Source: Francisellaceae bacterium (lineage in GTDB: Bacteria; Pseudomonadota; Gammaproteobacteria; Francisellales; Francisellaceae). Taken from it: a stretch of 64,000 nt of DNA. Positions 10,007 to 20,458 of this stretch are shown here, one piece after another (the stretch's first letter is position 1; each line of letters begins with the position of its first letter). The stretch covers positions 1 to 64,000 of the forward strand of contig JAOMSY010000004.1 in assembly GCA_028355575.1 (NCBI GenBank). The letters are read 5' to 3'. The translations under genes and the position numbers were made by a program. The notes under the pieces were generated by a model that made no database searches, was not told the origin of the DNA, and worked only from the letters and a program-made list of their open reading frames with translations.

Positions 10007-10433
10007 TATCTACAATATAATCTTCTAAATTATCGATGTTATGCTTATTTTCTAACTCAGCATATTTTCTTATTGATACATTAACAGGTTTATTTTTATT
10101 CGTGATTAAAGGATGCCACGAAGGAAGTTTGTTACCTTGATAAAGTCTCCTATAGGCGCAAGTCTTAGGTAACCAGTGTTGAGCTTTGTCTAATAACTCG
10201 TAGGTAATGGTTAGGCAATCAGGTTGATTTTGTTTTCGATTTTTATAATCACTGCATTTACTTTTCTTAAGATCAAAAAACTTACACACTACATTGGTAC
10301 AAACAACTTCATTTGTATCTTCATCCTGTAGTTTATGTAAACAGCATATACCACAGCGATCACATAAGCTTTCCCATTGTTCATGGTTCATCTCATTTAA
10401 GGATGTTGTTTCCCACCAATTTCCTTTAGTCAT
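9996..10433 (-). CDS. YcgN-like cysteine cluster protein (UPF0260)
   Basis: WESLCDRCGICCLHKLQDEDTNEVVCTNVVCKFFD...CLTITYELLDKAQHWLPKTCAYRRLYQG. Confidence 0.88.
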   Translation of the reverse strand: MTKGNWWETTSLNEMNHEQWESLCDRCGICCLHKLQDEDTNEVVCTNVVCKFFDLKKSKCSDYKNRKQNQPDCLTITYELLDKAQHWLPKTCAYRRLYQGNKLPSWHPLITNKNKPVNVSIRKYAELENKHNIDNLEDYIVDINI

Positions 10434-10610
10434 TAAGAGTATTAATATATTTAAAGTGAGCAGATTTTAAGTTAAACATAACAAAACATAAACCCTCTTG
10501 TTCATATTTATTGTTTATTCTTAAAGATTCAATTCGCTTTATTTTATATTACTTGAAAGAGTTGAGCTGACTCGTTAAAATTCACACACAAATGTTATTG
10601 AGTTTATAAA

Positions 10611-11495
10611 ATGCTCTGGAAAGAAATCACCATCCCCGCTACTAATTCAGAATTAGAGAATATTGAAAATACTTTGCTTAATTTAGGCGCTTGTTCGGTC
10701 ACGTTAAAAGACGCAGAAGACCAACCTATTCTTGAACCTGCAGTTGGTGACACGCCTGTATGGGATAAACTTTTAATTACGGCTTTATTTACTGAAGACT
10801 TCAACTTAAACAAAATAGAGAAAGCAATAATTAAATCATTTCCTAATATTGATCATAAATCTATTTCGAATAGAGAATTTCCAGACCAAGATTGGGAAAG
10901 AAGCTGGATGGATGATTTCCATCCTATGAAATTTGGTTCAAGACTTTGGATATGCCCTTCATGGAAAAATCCACCACAAGCAGATGCAATTAATATTATA
11001 CTTGATCCAGGTCTAGCTTTCGGTACTGGCACTCACCCTACGACTTCACTATGCTTGGAATGGTTAGATCAGAATATTAATACTCCTGATTTGGTAGTCG
11101 ACTACGGTTGTGGCTCAGGGGTACTTGCTATTGCAGCCCTAAAGCTCGGCGCAAAAAAAGCTATTGGTATTGATAATGACCCACAAGCAATTATTGCGTC
11201 AAAAGATAACAATCATAAAAATGGCATACCAGAAGACCTATTCAAGCTATATCTCCCTGATGATCAACCTGAACATATCCAATCAGATGTTTTAATTGCT
11301 AACATATTAGCTATGCCATTAATTTCATTAATAGATACAATCTGTTCTAAATTGAAACCTAATGGCAAAATTGCTTTGTCTGGGATACTAGCCGAACAAG
11401 CTGATGATGTTGCTCAAGCCTATTCAAAATATTGCCATATAGAAAATATTAAACAATTAGAGGACTGGGTAATTATTACTGGCATAAAAAAATGA
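10611..11495 (+). CDS. prmA: Ribosomal protein L11 methyltransferase
   Basis: DPGLAFGTGTHPTTSLCLEWLD, VVDYGCGSGVLAIAALKLGA; upstream of dusB. Confidence 0.92.
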   Translation: MLWKEITIPATNSELENIENTLLNLGACSVTLKDAEDQPILEPAVGDTPVWDKLLITALFTEDFNLNKIEKAIIKSFPNIDHKSISNREFPDQDWERSWMDDFHPMKFGSRLWICPSWKNPPQADAINIILDPGLAFGTGTHPTTSLCLEWLDQNINTPDLVVDYGCGSGVLAIAALKLGAKKAIGIDNDPQAIIASKDNNHKNGIPEDLFKLYLPDDQPEHIQSDVLIANILAMPLISLIDTICSKLKPNGKIALSGILAEQADDVAQAYSKYCHIENIKQLEDWVIITGIKK

Positions 11496-12460
11496 CACCC
11501 ATAAAGATTGGTCCTTATACTGCCAAAAATAATTTATTCTTAGCACCTATGGCGGGTGTTACGGACTTACCATTCAGAAAGCTATGTCGCAAACACGGTG
11601 CCGGATGGGTTGTCTCTGAAATGGTATGGTCACAACCGCATCTTTTAAAAACCACCAAGACCATAAACCGTATCACTCATGATGATGAACCATCACCAAA
11701 AATTGTACAGATTGCTGGTGGTGACCCAGAAATGTTAGCAGAGTCCGCTAAATTAAATGTCGAACGTGGTGCTGAGATTATCGACATTAACATGGGCTGC
11801 CCTGCTAAGAAAGTCTGTAATAAATTAGCTGGCTCAGCATTAATGAAAGACGAGAAACTCGTAGAAGATATCTTGAATGCAGTTGTTGCTTCTGTTGATG
11901 TTCCTGTAACTCTAAAAATTCGAACTGGCTGGGATAGTCAAAACAAAAACGCACTTACTATCGCTAAAATTGCTGAAGAAGCAGGAATTCAATCACTTGC
12001 AATACATGGTCGAACTCGTGATCAAAAATACACTGGCTATGCTGAATACGACACTATTTCACATATCAAGCAAAGTATTAAAATTCCTGTGATCGCTAAT
12101 GGTGATATCAACTCACCTGAAATTGCAAAAGAAATTTTAGAATACACTAAAGCAGATGGGCTAATGATTGGTCGGTCAGCACAAGGTAATCCTTGGATAT
12201 TTGAACAAATCGATCATTATTTAAGAACAAATGAATCTGCAAAAAAACCAGAAATCAGCATTGTAAAGAATACGTTAATTAATCATGTTAAATCACTACA
12301 TAAATTTTATGGTGACTTTATGGGTTTGAGAATAGCTAGAAAACATGTGGGTTGGTATTTAGATACTTCTTTCAGTGAATTACAATTAAAGAGGCAGTTC
12401 AATAAACTAGATATACCAAATAACCAAATTAGTTTTCTAGATACTTGCTTAACGTCTTAA
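11492..12460 (+). CDS. dusB: tRNA-dihydrouridine synthase B
   Basis: LAPMAGVTDLPFRKLCRKHGA, DINMGCPAKKVCNKLAGSALM, IANGDINSPEIA. Confidence 0.93.
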   Translation: MTPIKIGPYTAKNNLFLAPMAGVTDLPFRKLCRKHGAGWVVSEMVWSQPHLLKTTKTINRITHDDEPSPKIVQIAGGDPEMLAESAKLNVERGAEIIDINMGCPAKKVCNKLAGSALMKDEKLVEDILNAVVASVDVPVTLKIRTGWDSQNKNALTIAKIAEEAGIQSLAIHGRTRDQKYTGYAEYDTISHIKQSIKIPVIANGDINSPEIAKEILEYTKADGLMIGRSAQGNPWIFEQIDHYLRTNESAKKPEISIVKNTLINHVKSLHKFYGDFMGLRIARKHVGWYLDTSFSELQLKRQFNKLDIPNNQISFLDTCLTS

Positions 12461-12625
12461 AGTCATCAAATGCCCAGATCAAATATTGATAAGTAATCAA
12501 TTACAAAAGCAGCCTTATTTTCAATGCAAAATACAGTCAGCATCCCTCATAAAAATAATATCACCCGTTGAGGATAAGGGCTATTGCAGGCTATATTCTA
12601 TATATGCCACCTATATCAACAAAAA

Positions 12626-14035
12626 ATGCAGTGCAATTCGTTAAAAAGAAATAAATATTATCTACTACTGTGGTTGTTAATATTATTTATTTCTATCGTA
12701 TTAAGATTTTGGAATTTAGATGATATTCCTGGTCCCGTCTTTGATGAAGTCTACTTTCCTCAATATGGCTATGACTATATTGTAGGTAAAGAATTTTTTC
12801 ATGTGCACCCTCCTTTAGCAAATTATATTTTTGCCGGCAGTATCTGGGTTTATTACCATCTACCTTGGACAAACAGCCAGGAAATTTCCAGCATCCCTTA
12901 TGATCAATTAGCAGCCATGAGCTATAGATGGATCAATGCTTGTTTTGGCGTTATCTTAACCATTGTTGCCTGGCTTACAGCTTATTGTATTAGCAGACAA
13001 AAATGGTTTGCCTTAATCGTCTTCATATTGATGGTGATTGATGGTTCCTTGCTAGTGGATTCAAGACACGGCATGAATAATATTTACCTCGTTTTATTTG
13101 GGCTGCTTACAATTACATTTGCCGCCTTAAGTATAAATGCAATTGAAAAGGCAAAAAAGCATCAATGGTTATTATTGTGTGGTATATTTCTTGGTTTAAC
13201 AGTATGCGTAAAATGGAATGGCTTGGGCTATTTTTTATGTATTTTAGCCTTCATTATATTATACAAACTAATGGTTATTACTGACATCTACCGGCCTGTC
13301 GCTAATTCGTTTCAAATTTCAAGAAATCAATCTCCTACAAATATATCTATATGGGATATAGTTGTTTATTTTATTGTTATCCCAATTGTTGTTTATTGTT
13401 TGCTTTGGGTGCCAGATAGAATATTCAATACAGAATATTCATTTTTAGAAATACATAAACAAATTCTAAATTATCATAAAGATTTAGTCGGTTCAGATGA
13501 ACATCCATATTGCTCTAAATGGTATACTTGGCCGTTTATGATAAGACCAGTTGGATATAGTTTTAGCACAGAAAGTATTGTTAACAGTGTTGGTGAAAAA
13601 ATCACATACTATAAAGATGTGCATCTTTTCCCTAATCCAGCAATCACCTGGGCTTCAGTTATTGCCATATTAGTAATGATTATTGACTGGATTGTTAGAA
13701 CACGTAATTGGTTTTTGAAAGGTATATCGACTAAAACCTATGCAATTATCACCTTTCTATTACTAGCATATTTTGCTAATTTTTTACCTTGGGCTTTTGT
13801 TAAGCGCTGCTTATTTTTATATCACTATCAATCAGCTGCAACAATCGGCATATTTATTCTAGCTTGGTATTTAACCAAGTGCCTGTTAAGTCAATATGTA
13901 GCTTTAAAACTCATCGCCATAAGCGCATTTACATTAATATTATTATCCTTCATTTACTGGTTACCTTTTCAACTTGGAATACCGCTAGAACAAAGCGCAT
14001 TTTATAATAGAATGTGGTTTAATTCTTGGATATAG
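12626..14035 (+). CDS. PMT-type (GT39) phospholipid-carrier-dependent glycosyltransferase / protein O-mannosyltransferase-like
   Basis: Multi-TM protein with FDEVYFPQYGYDYIVGKEFFHVHPPLANY and C-terminal FLPWAFVKRCLFLYHYQSA, matching PMT and PMT_4TMC features; ATG at 12626 preferred over TTG at 12584. Confidence 0.72.
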   Translation: MQCNSLKRNKYYLLLWLLILFISIVLRFWNLDDIPGPVFDEVYFPQYGYDYIVGKEFFHVHPPLANYIFAGSIWVYYHLPWTNSQEISSIPYDQLAAMSYRWINACFGVILTIVAWLTAYCISRQKWFALIVFILMVIDGSLLVDSRHGMNNIYLVLFGLLTITFAALSINAIEKAKKHQWLLLCGIFLGLTVCVKWNGLGYFLCILAFIILYKLMVITDIYRPVANSFQISRNQSPTNISIWDIVVYFIVIPIVVYCLLWVPDRIFNTEYSFLEIHKQILNYHKDLVGSDEHPYCSKWYTWPFMIRPVGYSFSTESIVNSVGEKITYYKDVHLFPNPAITWASVIAILVMIIDWIVRTRNWFLKGISTKTYAIITFLLLAYFANFLPWAFVKRCLFLYHYQSAATIGIFILAWYLTKCLLSQYVALKLIAISAFTLILLSFIYWLPFQLGIPLEQSAFYNRMWFNSWI

Positions 14036-14070
14036 ACTTTCAACATAAACAAGTTGACCAGGAGTATTAG

Positions 14071-14607
14071 ATGCAAGATAAAATTATAGATTTTTGGTTT
14101 AAAGAAGCTGGTCCTTCTAATTGGTGGGCGAAAGATGTAGCGTTCGACAATTTAATTAGAGAGCGATTTTTATCCGTACACAATAAGGCAATTGCCGGAG
14201 AACTTCATTCTTGGCGGAGAACAGCACATGGTCGATTAGCTGAAATCATTGTTATTGACCAGTTTTCAAGAAACATCTACCGAGGTGACGAAAGATCGTT
14301 CATTTATGACCCAGTAGCACTTGTTCTAGCGCAAGAAGCAATACAGGCAGGCTCCCATCAGCTACTTTCCATCCAGGAAAGAACTTTTTTGTACATACCA
14401 TTTATGCACAGCGAATCAAAAGCCATTCATGAAATTGCAGTTAAACTATTTCACACTAAAGGGTTAGAAGAGAATTTAAATTTTGAGTACAAACATAAAG
14501 AAATTATTGATAAGTTTGGGCGCTACCCTCATAGAAATTTAATATTAGGCAGAGTATCTACATCTGAAGAACTCGCTTTTTTAAAAACACCAAATTCATC
14601 TTTTTAA
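14071..14607 (+). CDS. DUF924 family protein
   Basis: IIDFWFKEAGPSNWWAKD...LAEIIVIDQFSRNIYRGDERSFIYDPVAL...FLYIPFMHSE. Confidence 0.88.
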   Translation: MQDKIIDFWFKEAGPSNWWAKDVAFDNLIRERFLSVHNKAIAGELHSWRRTAHGRLAEIIVIDQFSRNIYRGDERSFIYDPVALVLAQEAIQAGSHQLLSIQERTFLYIPFMHSESKAIHEIAVKLFHTKGLEENLNFEYKHKEIIDKFGRYPHRNLILGRVSTSEELAFLKTPNSSF

Positions 14608-14621
14608 AATATACTGATTTA

Positions 14622-16055
14622 TCATTTCACCAATTTTTTCAAAAATGGAATAGAGATAAGCGCTAATAATAAAGCCGCTGCTGATATTCCAGCAAACTCC
14701 CACAGCGCATGAGAATAAATATGGAACAATTCTGATTGATTTGTATCTCCTTTTGGTATCGCTGTTAAGCCAGCAAGCACACCAGAGAGTTTTCCACCAA
14801 TACCTAGAGATATCATCCAAATACCCATGAAAAGTCCTCTGCTGTCAGTTGGCGCTAATTTATTGGCGACTGACAGACCAATCGGCGACAATGCTAACTC
14901 ACCTATAGAAATTAAAAAGTAGGAGACAACAATCACATAACCAGATATTAATGCAGCTGGATTGTGAATGGTTACAATAAAAGCGAAGAAGCAGAAAGCA
15001 AATGTCATTATTACCATGCCAATTGCAAATTTAGTTGAATCGTGAATTGGCATCCCCTTCTCAGCTAATACCACCCACATTTTACCTACCAAGCTACCAA
15101 GTAATATGACTCCAACTGACTCTAATGTAAAAAAAGATGCTGTTGGCAGTGTAAATCCAAAAATATTATGATTAACCATCTTTTCGATGAAAATAACCAT
15201 TGATGAAAACATCTGAAAAAATATTGCCCAAAACACAACTGAGATAATAAGTAAAACTAAATATGCCAGACAGTTTTTCAAGTATGATGGATGTTTATAC
15301 GCTGTAAAAAATAATAAAAATACACTGAGAACACTTATAATGATAAACACTAAGTCAGAAATACTAGGTGAAAGGATGACATATACACAAAAGATAATAG
15401 ACAAAACCGTTATTCCCACACCCCAAAGATAGTTACCAAAGGCTATATTATCTTCTTTTTTTTCGTAATCTATGGAAGCTGCTTTTACTCCAAAGTAAAT
15501 AGTTAGCAACCCAACAAAGGCACCAATTGCAGCAGTATAAAAAGGAATACTCCAGCCTAAATATGAACTTAAGTATCCAGCAAGAATACCACCTATTAAA
15601 GAACCCAAGTTGATTCCAACATAAAATATGGAAAACCCTAAATCCCTTCTTGGGTCATGCGAATCGTAAAAATTACCTAAAAATGATGATACATTAGATT
15701 TAACCAAACCCGTACCAACAGAGATAAACGCAAGAGCCGTTGCCATCATATGAAATGATTCTGCGGATATCCCATAGCCTAATATGGCAAAACCAGAAAC
15801 TAAGGCAACCTCACCTAAAATTGTGCTTCTAAAATGACCTAGAAATTTATCAGCAATTAACCCACCGATGATACTAGTCGTATAAACTAGACCAACATAA
15901 GTACCCGTTACAGAAAAACTTTGCTTTTCGGTTAAACCAATCACTTTAATTAAAATAAGTGTTAATAAACCTTGGGAGATATAAAAACCATACCTTTCCC
16001 AAAATTCAGTCATAAAACAGATTGGTAACGCAATAGGATGTTTATTTTTTGACAT
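14622..16055 (-). CDS. POT family proton-dependent oligopeptide transporter
   Basis: PTR2 motifs: EFWERYGFYISQGLL, GGLIADKFLGHFRSTILGE, FSIFYVGINLGSLIGGI. Confidence 0.9.
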   Translation of the reverse strand: MSKNKHPIALPICFMTEFWERYGFYISQGLLTLILIKVIGLTEKQSFSVTGTYVGLVYTTSIIGGLIADKFLGHFRSTILGEVALVSGFAILGYGISAESFHMMATALAFISVGTGLVKSNVSSFLGNFYDSHDPRRDLGFSIFYVGINLGSLIGGILAGYLSSYLGWSIPFYTAAIGAFVGLLTIYFGVKAASIDYEKKEDNIAFGNYLWGVGITVLSIIFCVYVILSPSISDLVFIIISVLSVFLLFFTAYKHPSYLKNCLAYLVLLIISVVFWAIFFQMFSSMVIFIEKMVNHNIFGFTLPTASFFTLESVGVILLGSLVGKMWVVLAEKGMPIHDSTKFAIGMVIMTFAFCFFAFIVTIHNPAALISGYVIVVSYFLISIGELALSPIGLSVANKLAPTDSRGLFMGIWMISLGIGGKLSGVLAGLTAIPKGDTNQSELFHIYSHALWEFAGISAAALLLALISIPFLKKLVK

Positions 16056-16244
16056 AATAGTTCAGATATTTTCTTTTAAGTATATAGAGAAATTAATTCA
16101 CTTGTTATTTACCTGCTTGTAAAAACTGACCAAAGGATTTTTTTTATCATGAATACTATACAAATTTATTTGCTTGAAAATACCTGAAGAATTGGCATCA
16201 GCGTGCTAAAATTTTCTGTAACTATTCTTTATAGGTTATAAATA

Positions 16245-17195
16245 ATGGAATTTAAGGATTATTATAAAACACTTGAGGTGGATAAATCTGCATCCGCTGC
16301 TGATATTAAAAAGTCATTCAGAAAATTGGCTAGAAAATATCACCCGGATGTTAGCTCAGAGGAAAATGCTCAAGATAAATTTAAAGAGCTTAATGAAGCA
16401 TATGAAGTATTAAAAGACGCTAAAAAAAGAGAAGAGTATGATCAATTTGTTGCTAGCGGAGGAAGAAGCGCGCATCAACATACACAATATGATCAGGCAA
16501 ATTCTAATCAAGACCAGCAAAGACAGTATTATTCATCTACTGGTAATCCAGAGGATTTTAGTGATTTTTTCGAGTCAATGTTTGGTGATGCTCGCGCGCA
16601 CTCACACCAGCAACATTCTCATTCTCAACGCAAACAAAAAGGCCAAGACACTCACTATACATTTGATATTCCGCTTGAAGATGCATTTAATGGCACAACT
16701 AAAACTGTTCAAATTGAGGCTTTATCACTTGATAAAGATGGAATGGTAATTAAAACACCTAAGACATTAAATATTAAAATCCCTAAAGGCATTTCAGAAG
16801 GTAAAACAATTCGCCTAAAGAACCAAGGCAATCCGAGTATTTCTGGTGGAGAAAATGGTGACTTATATATTAAGGTGCACATTCTACCACATGATATTTT
16901 TTCATTAATTGACAATGATATTAATGTCATTCTCCCTATTTCACCTTGGGAAGCTGCTTTGGGTGCTTCTATAAAAGCACCAACACTTAAAGGTGCCGTA
17001 AATCTAAAAGTGCCTGCTAACTCTCAGAGCGGTAAAAAATTAAGATTAAAAGGCTATGGCTTAACCGACAAGCATGACCAATATGTTCAATTTAAAATTG
17101 TAAACCCAGAAATTAAAAATGATGAAGATAAAAAACAATTTGAGAATCTGTCAAAACATTTTGATTTTAATCCAAGAGCCGGACTAGGAGTATAA
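16245..17195 (+). CDS. cbpA: DnaJ-class co-chaperone (CbpA)
   Basis: N-terminal J domain with HPD, G/F- and H/Q-rich linker, DnaJ C-terminal domain; followed by cbpM. Confidence 0.9.
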   Translation: MEFKDYYKTLEVDKSASAADIKKSFRKLARKYHPDVSSEENAQDKFKELNEAYEVLKDAKKREEYDQFVASGGRSAHQHTQYDQANSNQDQQRQYYSSTGNPEDFSDFFESMFGDARAHSHQQHSHSQRKQKGQDTHYTFDIPLEDAFNGTTKTVQIEALSLDKDGMVIKTPKTLNIKIPKGISEGKTIRLKNQGNPSISGGENGDLYIKVHILPHDIFSLIDNDINVILPISPWEAALGASIKAPTLKGAVNLKVPANSQSGKKLRLKGYGLTDKHDQYVQFKIVNPEIKNDEDKKQFENLSKHFDFNPRAGLGV

Positions 17196-17199
17196 GCCC

Positions 17200-17496
17200 A
17201 TGTCAATTCAAAAAGAATATACCATTATTGATATTTGTCATATCTGTACAATTAAAACCGAGCTTGTTATCGAAATTGTTGAACATACCATTGTCGAACC
17301 AGTAGAGCCTGCACCTGAGAAGTGGCTCTTTGATGATTCTGATTTAATACGTATCAAAAAAGCGCTTAGATTACATCATGATCTTGGTGTAAACTTTGCT
17401 GGTGTAGCTTTAGCACTGGATTTATATGAGAGAGTTGAAAGCTATCAATCAAGAATTTCACATTTGGAAAATTTACTTAATCAATTTGAAAAATAA
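17200..17496 (+). CDS. cbpM: Chaperone modulator CbpM (MerR-like)
   Basis: 98-aa ORF directly after cbpA; RIKKALRLHHDLGVNFAGVALALDLYERVE. Confidence 0.8.
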   Translation: MSIQKEYTIIDICHICTIKTELVIEIVEHTIVEPVEPAPEKWLFDDSDLIRIKKALRLHHDLGVNFAGVALALDLYERVESYQSRISHLENLLNQFEK

Positions 17497-17529
17497 GCCT
17501 TATTCAGAATTTAATCACAAGGAATTTCT

Positions 17530-17820
17530 ATGAAACCATTAACTGTTTTAGCAACATTTAAAGCTCATGCTGACAAAACCCATGAGCTCAAACAAGCATT
17601 GAGCAACCTAGTAGAGCCGACATTGTATGAAACTGGTTGTATTCAGTATGATTTACACCAAGATATTAATAGCCCAGAAAAGTTTTTTATGTTTGAGCAA
17701 TGGTCTAGCAAAGAACATTTAGATGCTCATCTACAATCTGATCATATTAATGAATTTTTAAAAGCTGCAGAAAAACTATTGGCTGAGCCAGTTATTATTT
17801 CATTAGCAAACAAAGTTTGA
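17530..17820 (+). CDS. ABM-family putative quinol monooxygenase
   Basis: ATFKAHADKTHELKQALSNLVEPTLYETGCIQYDLHQDINSPEKFFMFEQWSSKEHLDAHLQSDHI. Confidence 0.85.
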   Translation: MKPLTVLATFKAHADKTHELKQALSNLVEPTLYETGCIQYDLHQDINSPEKFFMFEQWSSKEHLDAHLQSDHINEFLKAAEKLLAEPVIISLANKV

Positions 17821-17885
17821 CGGTTAGGTTACAAAAATGCTTTTAGAACAGGTTTTTAGTCAATTCCTGCTAATATAGATTATCC

Positions 17886-17931
17886 GTAATCTTCTCATAA
17901 CCACTATCTTTTAGAAGATTACTTTTGTTTT
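17886..17931. terminator. Possible convergent (bidirectional) terminator
   Basis: Perfect 10-bp inverted repeat GTAATCTTCT (17886-17895) / AGAAGATTAC (17913-17922) followed by TTTTGTTTT, between convergent genes. Confidence 0.45.
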
Positions 17932-18518
17932 AATTTAATATCGCTAAACTGATCAGGATATTTTGCTTGGCTTTTAGAATACATTTTACTTATTAGCTCA
18001 AAATCATTTTCGATGTTTGATACTGTCATAACATTTGCGACACGGGCTAATCTATTCTGATAGTCTAAAACGTAGAATATAATAGGTACTTGTGCTTGCT
18101 GCGCCACATGATAAAAACCACTTTTCCAGTAATCTCTGTGTTTTCTTGTACCTTCTGGTGTAATCGCAAGTAATAGCTTTTCATGAGTTTCAAAATTAGC
18201 GACTAACTCATCTACAATATTATTATCTTTGCTTCTATCAATTGGAATGCCACCAAACATTTTTAGCATTTTTGCAAATGGAAATTTAAACATGGATCCT
18301 TTTGCAAACCAATTTAACGTTAAGCCATACTTAAACTTAATGACGCATAAAATAAAAAAGTCCCAATTAGAAGTATGCGGCGCTATGACGACCACAGCTT
18401 TATTAATATTTTCAGGCAATGGTTCTGCTTTAAACCGAAATAAGATCAATATCAATGATGCGGTACCCCGCAATAACTTTTTAGGTAAATAAAGCAGTAA
18501 CTTTAAGGTGTTACTCAT
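17919..18518 (-). CDS. 1-acyl-sn-glycerol-3-phosphate acyltransferase family protein
   Basis: PHTSNWDFF (HX4D), GGIPIDRSK, ITPEGTRKH motifs. Confidence 0.87.
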   Translation of the reverse strand: MSNTLKLLLYLPKKLLRGTASLILILFRFKAEPLPENINKAVVVIAPHTSNWDFFILCVIKFKYGLTLNWFAKGSMFKFPFAKMLKMFGGIPIDRSKDNNIVDELVANFETHEKLLLAITPEGTRKHRDYWKSGFYHVAQQAQVPIIFYVLDYQNRLARVANVMTVSNIENDFELISKMYSKSQAKYPDQFSDIKLKQK

Positions 18519-19339
18519 TAACGCTTCTGATCTTGTACATATTCATCGGTCCACACTTTGAATAATTTTAGTTCATTAGGCCCAAATGAATTACTAATGG
18601 CAACATCTGCTGCATCTCTTCCTTTAGCTAATGGGATTCTGCCAATACAGGGTTTGTTATTTCTAGGGTCGAATACATGCCAACCGCCTTCTAGGTAAAC
18701 TTCCATCCAAGCTGCAAAGTCCATCAAGCCATGTGGTGGTGGCACACCAATATCGCTTAAATATCCCATACAATACCTAGCAGGAATATTCACACAACGA
18801 CATAATGTAATGGCAAGATGTGTATAATCTCGACATACACCTTCCCCCTCATTATAAACATCCCATGCCGTTTTTGTCGCACGGGCTTTAGAGTAGTCAA
18901 AAGTAATATGGTTATGAACAAAATTGCATATATTATTCACGCACTCTAACCCTGAAGATATATGACCAAACTGCTTCCAGGCAAGCTCACCAAATAACTC
19001 AGTTTCACAATACCGACTACCCAGCAAAAATACTAAGGTTTCATTTGGTAAGTCCTCAACGGCATATTTATTAGCTGTTACTGGCCAAGTATCTTGTTTA
19101 CCTGAATCATTAATTATTGCGTCTGAATATAGTCGAATCTGCCCTTTTGGTGCAACTAATCGACATAACCAGTTACCATAAATATCTCGATAATATTCAA
19201 TAGGAACAGACGGTGTTGCTAGCACATGGTCAGGCGCCACTAAATCAGATACTCGGGAATAATGGACATTTAATGATAAAATAATGGGTGTTTGTTTTGG
19301 GCAATCAAAAATAATTTCGTACCCAATCTTAATTTGCAT
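18518..19339 (-). CDS. Transglutaminase-like domain protein
   Basis: EGVCRDYTHLAITLCRCVNIPARYCMGYL (Cys), AAWMEVYLEGGWHVFDPRNN (His/Asp); start placed at MQIKIGYEI. Confidence 0.85.
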   Translation of the reverse strand: MQIKIGYEIIFDCPKQTPIILSLNVHYSRVSDLVAPDHVLATPSVPIEYYRDIYGNWLCRLVAPKGQIRLYSDAIINDSGKQDTWPVTANKYAVEDLPNETLVFLLGSRYCETELFGELAWKQFGHISSGLECVNNICNFVHNHITFDYSKARATKTAWDVYNEGEGVCRDYTHLAITLCRCVNIPARYCMGYLSDIGVPPPHGLMDFAAWMEVYLEGGWHVFDPRNNKPCIGRIPLAKGRDAADVAISNSFGPNELKLFKVWTDEYVQDQKR

Positions 19340-19586
19340 TAGTCTCTCCAAATTTATTTTAATATAAAAAAAGTAATGTTTTGAGAACTGCAAGGTTGCA
19401 AAAGGTAAGGTCCAAACTTTTAAAGATTGCAATAAAAGCAATATAGTTTGCAAAACAACTATATATAATAATGCTTAAAATTTGTTATATATGCAATAAA
19501 CTAGCCAACTAAGCTTAGATTAATTGTTAAACTTACATAGACACCAAGCTTGAAATTATGATTGTTTAAACTGAAAGGAAATAAAC

Positions 19587-20378
19587 ATGCCTAAAATAAA
19601 AATAAACGCTACTGAATTCTATTATGAACTCCACGGAAAAGGACAACCCATAGTCATGATTTCTGGGTATACATGTGATTCACAGTTTTACTTACAATTA
19701 ATTGATGAGCTTAAAGATAATTACCAATTACTCATTTTTGACAACCGTGGAATAGGTCAAACCAAAGATGATGGGAAACCTTTTACTGCAGAGATAATGG
19801 CAAAGGATGTGATTGATCTTTGTGATGCTCTAGACATCCATAAACCGTCAATCCTCGGTCAGTCAATGGGTGGCACGATTGCACAAACAATTGCTGCAAA
19901 TTATCCCGAGAAAATCAATAAATTAATACTTGTCGCGACATCCGCAAAATGGCGACAGGCCATGTTAAAAGGCCTAGGTTCAATTTTAGATTTAGGTAAA
20001 GCGGGATGTGATATTGACTTAATTCTAAATGCTGCCATCCCATGGGTGTATGGCGAAAAATTTTTATCAAACCCTGAAAATATCAATGATTTTAAAAAAG
20101 CGGTTCTGACTAATCCCTTTATGCAATCATTAAGCGATCAAAGCAGGCAGTATGAGGTTTTAATCAAATTTAACGGTCTAGATGCTTTATCAAAAATCAC
20201 TGCTAATACTTTGATTCTCTACGGAACAGAAGATTTAATTTCATTACCTACAGAATCACAATTTTTATCAGAACATATTAAGAACTCAAGCATTAAAGCC
20301 ATTGAGTGTGGACATGATATTCCTAACGAAGCGACAAAAGAAATTGCAGTCGAAGTCTCCAATTTTTTAGCTGAATGA
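19587..20378 (+). CDS. Alpha/beta hydrolase
   Basis: LLIFDNRGIGQTK, ILGQSMGGTIAQ nucleophile elbow, GHDIPNE. Confidence 0.88.
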   Translation: MPKIKINATEFYYELHGKGQPIVMISGYTCDSQFYLQLIDELKDNYQLLIFDNRGIGQTKDDGKPFTAEIMAKDVIDLCDALDIHKPSILGQSMGGTIAQTIAANYPEKINKLILVATSAKWRQAMLKGLGSILDLGKAGCDIDLILNAAIPWVYGEKFLSNPENINDFKKAVLTNPFMQSLSDQSRQYEVLIKFNGLDALSKITANTLILYGTEDLISLPTESQFLSEHIKNSSIKAIECGHDIPNEATKEIAVEVSNFLAE

Positions 20379-20458
20379 TTCTAATTATCTAAAATACTTT
20401 TCAAATCTTGTTTAAATTTACCTATGCTTTAATTATACATCACTAACTTAATGTCTAA

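Noticed and set aside
12584-12625. TTG-initiated N-terminal extension of the PMT-like gene
   Set aside because: TTG start, and the extra 14 residues add nothing recognisable; ATG at 12626 preferred.
16438-16749. Plus-strand 103-aa ORF
   Set aside because: Alternate frame inside cbpA with compositional bias; the cbpA frame is clearly real.
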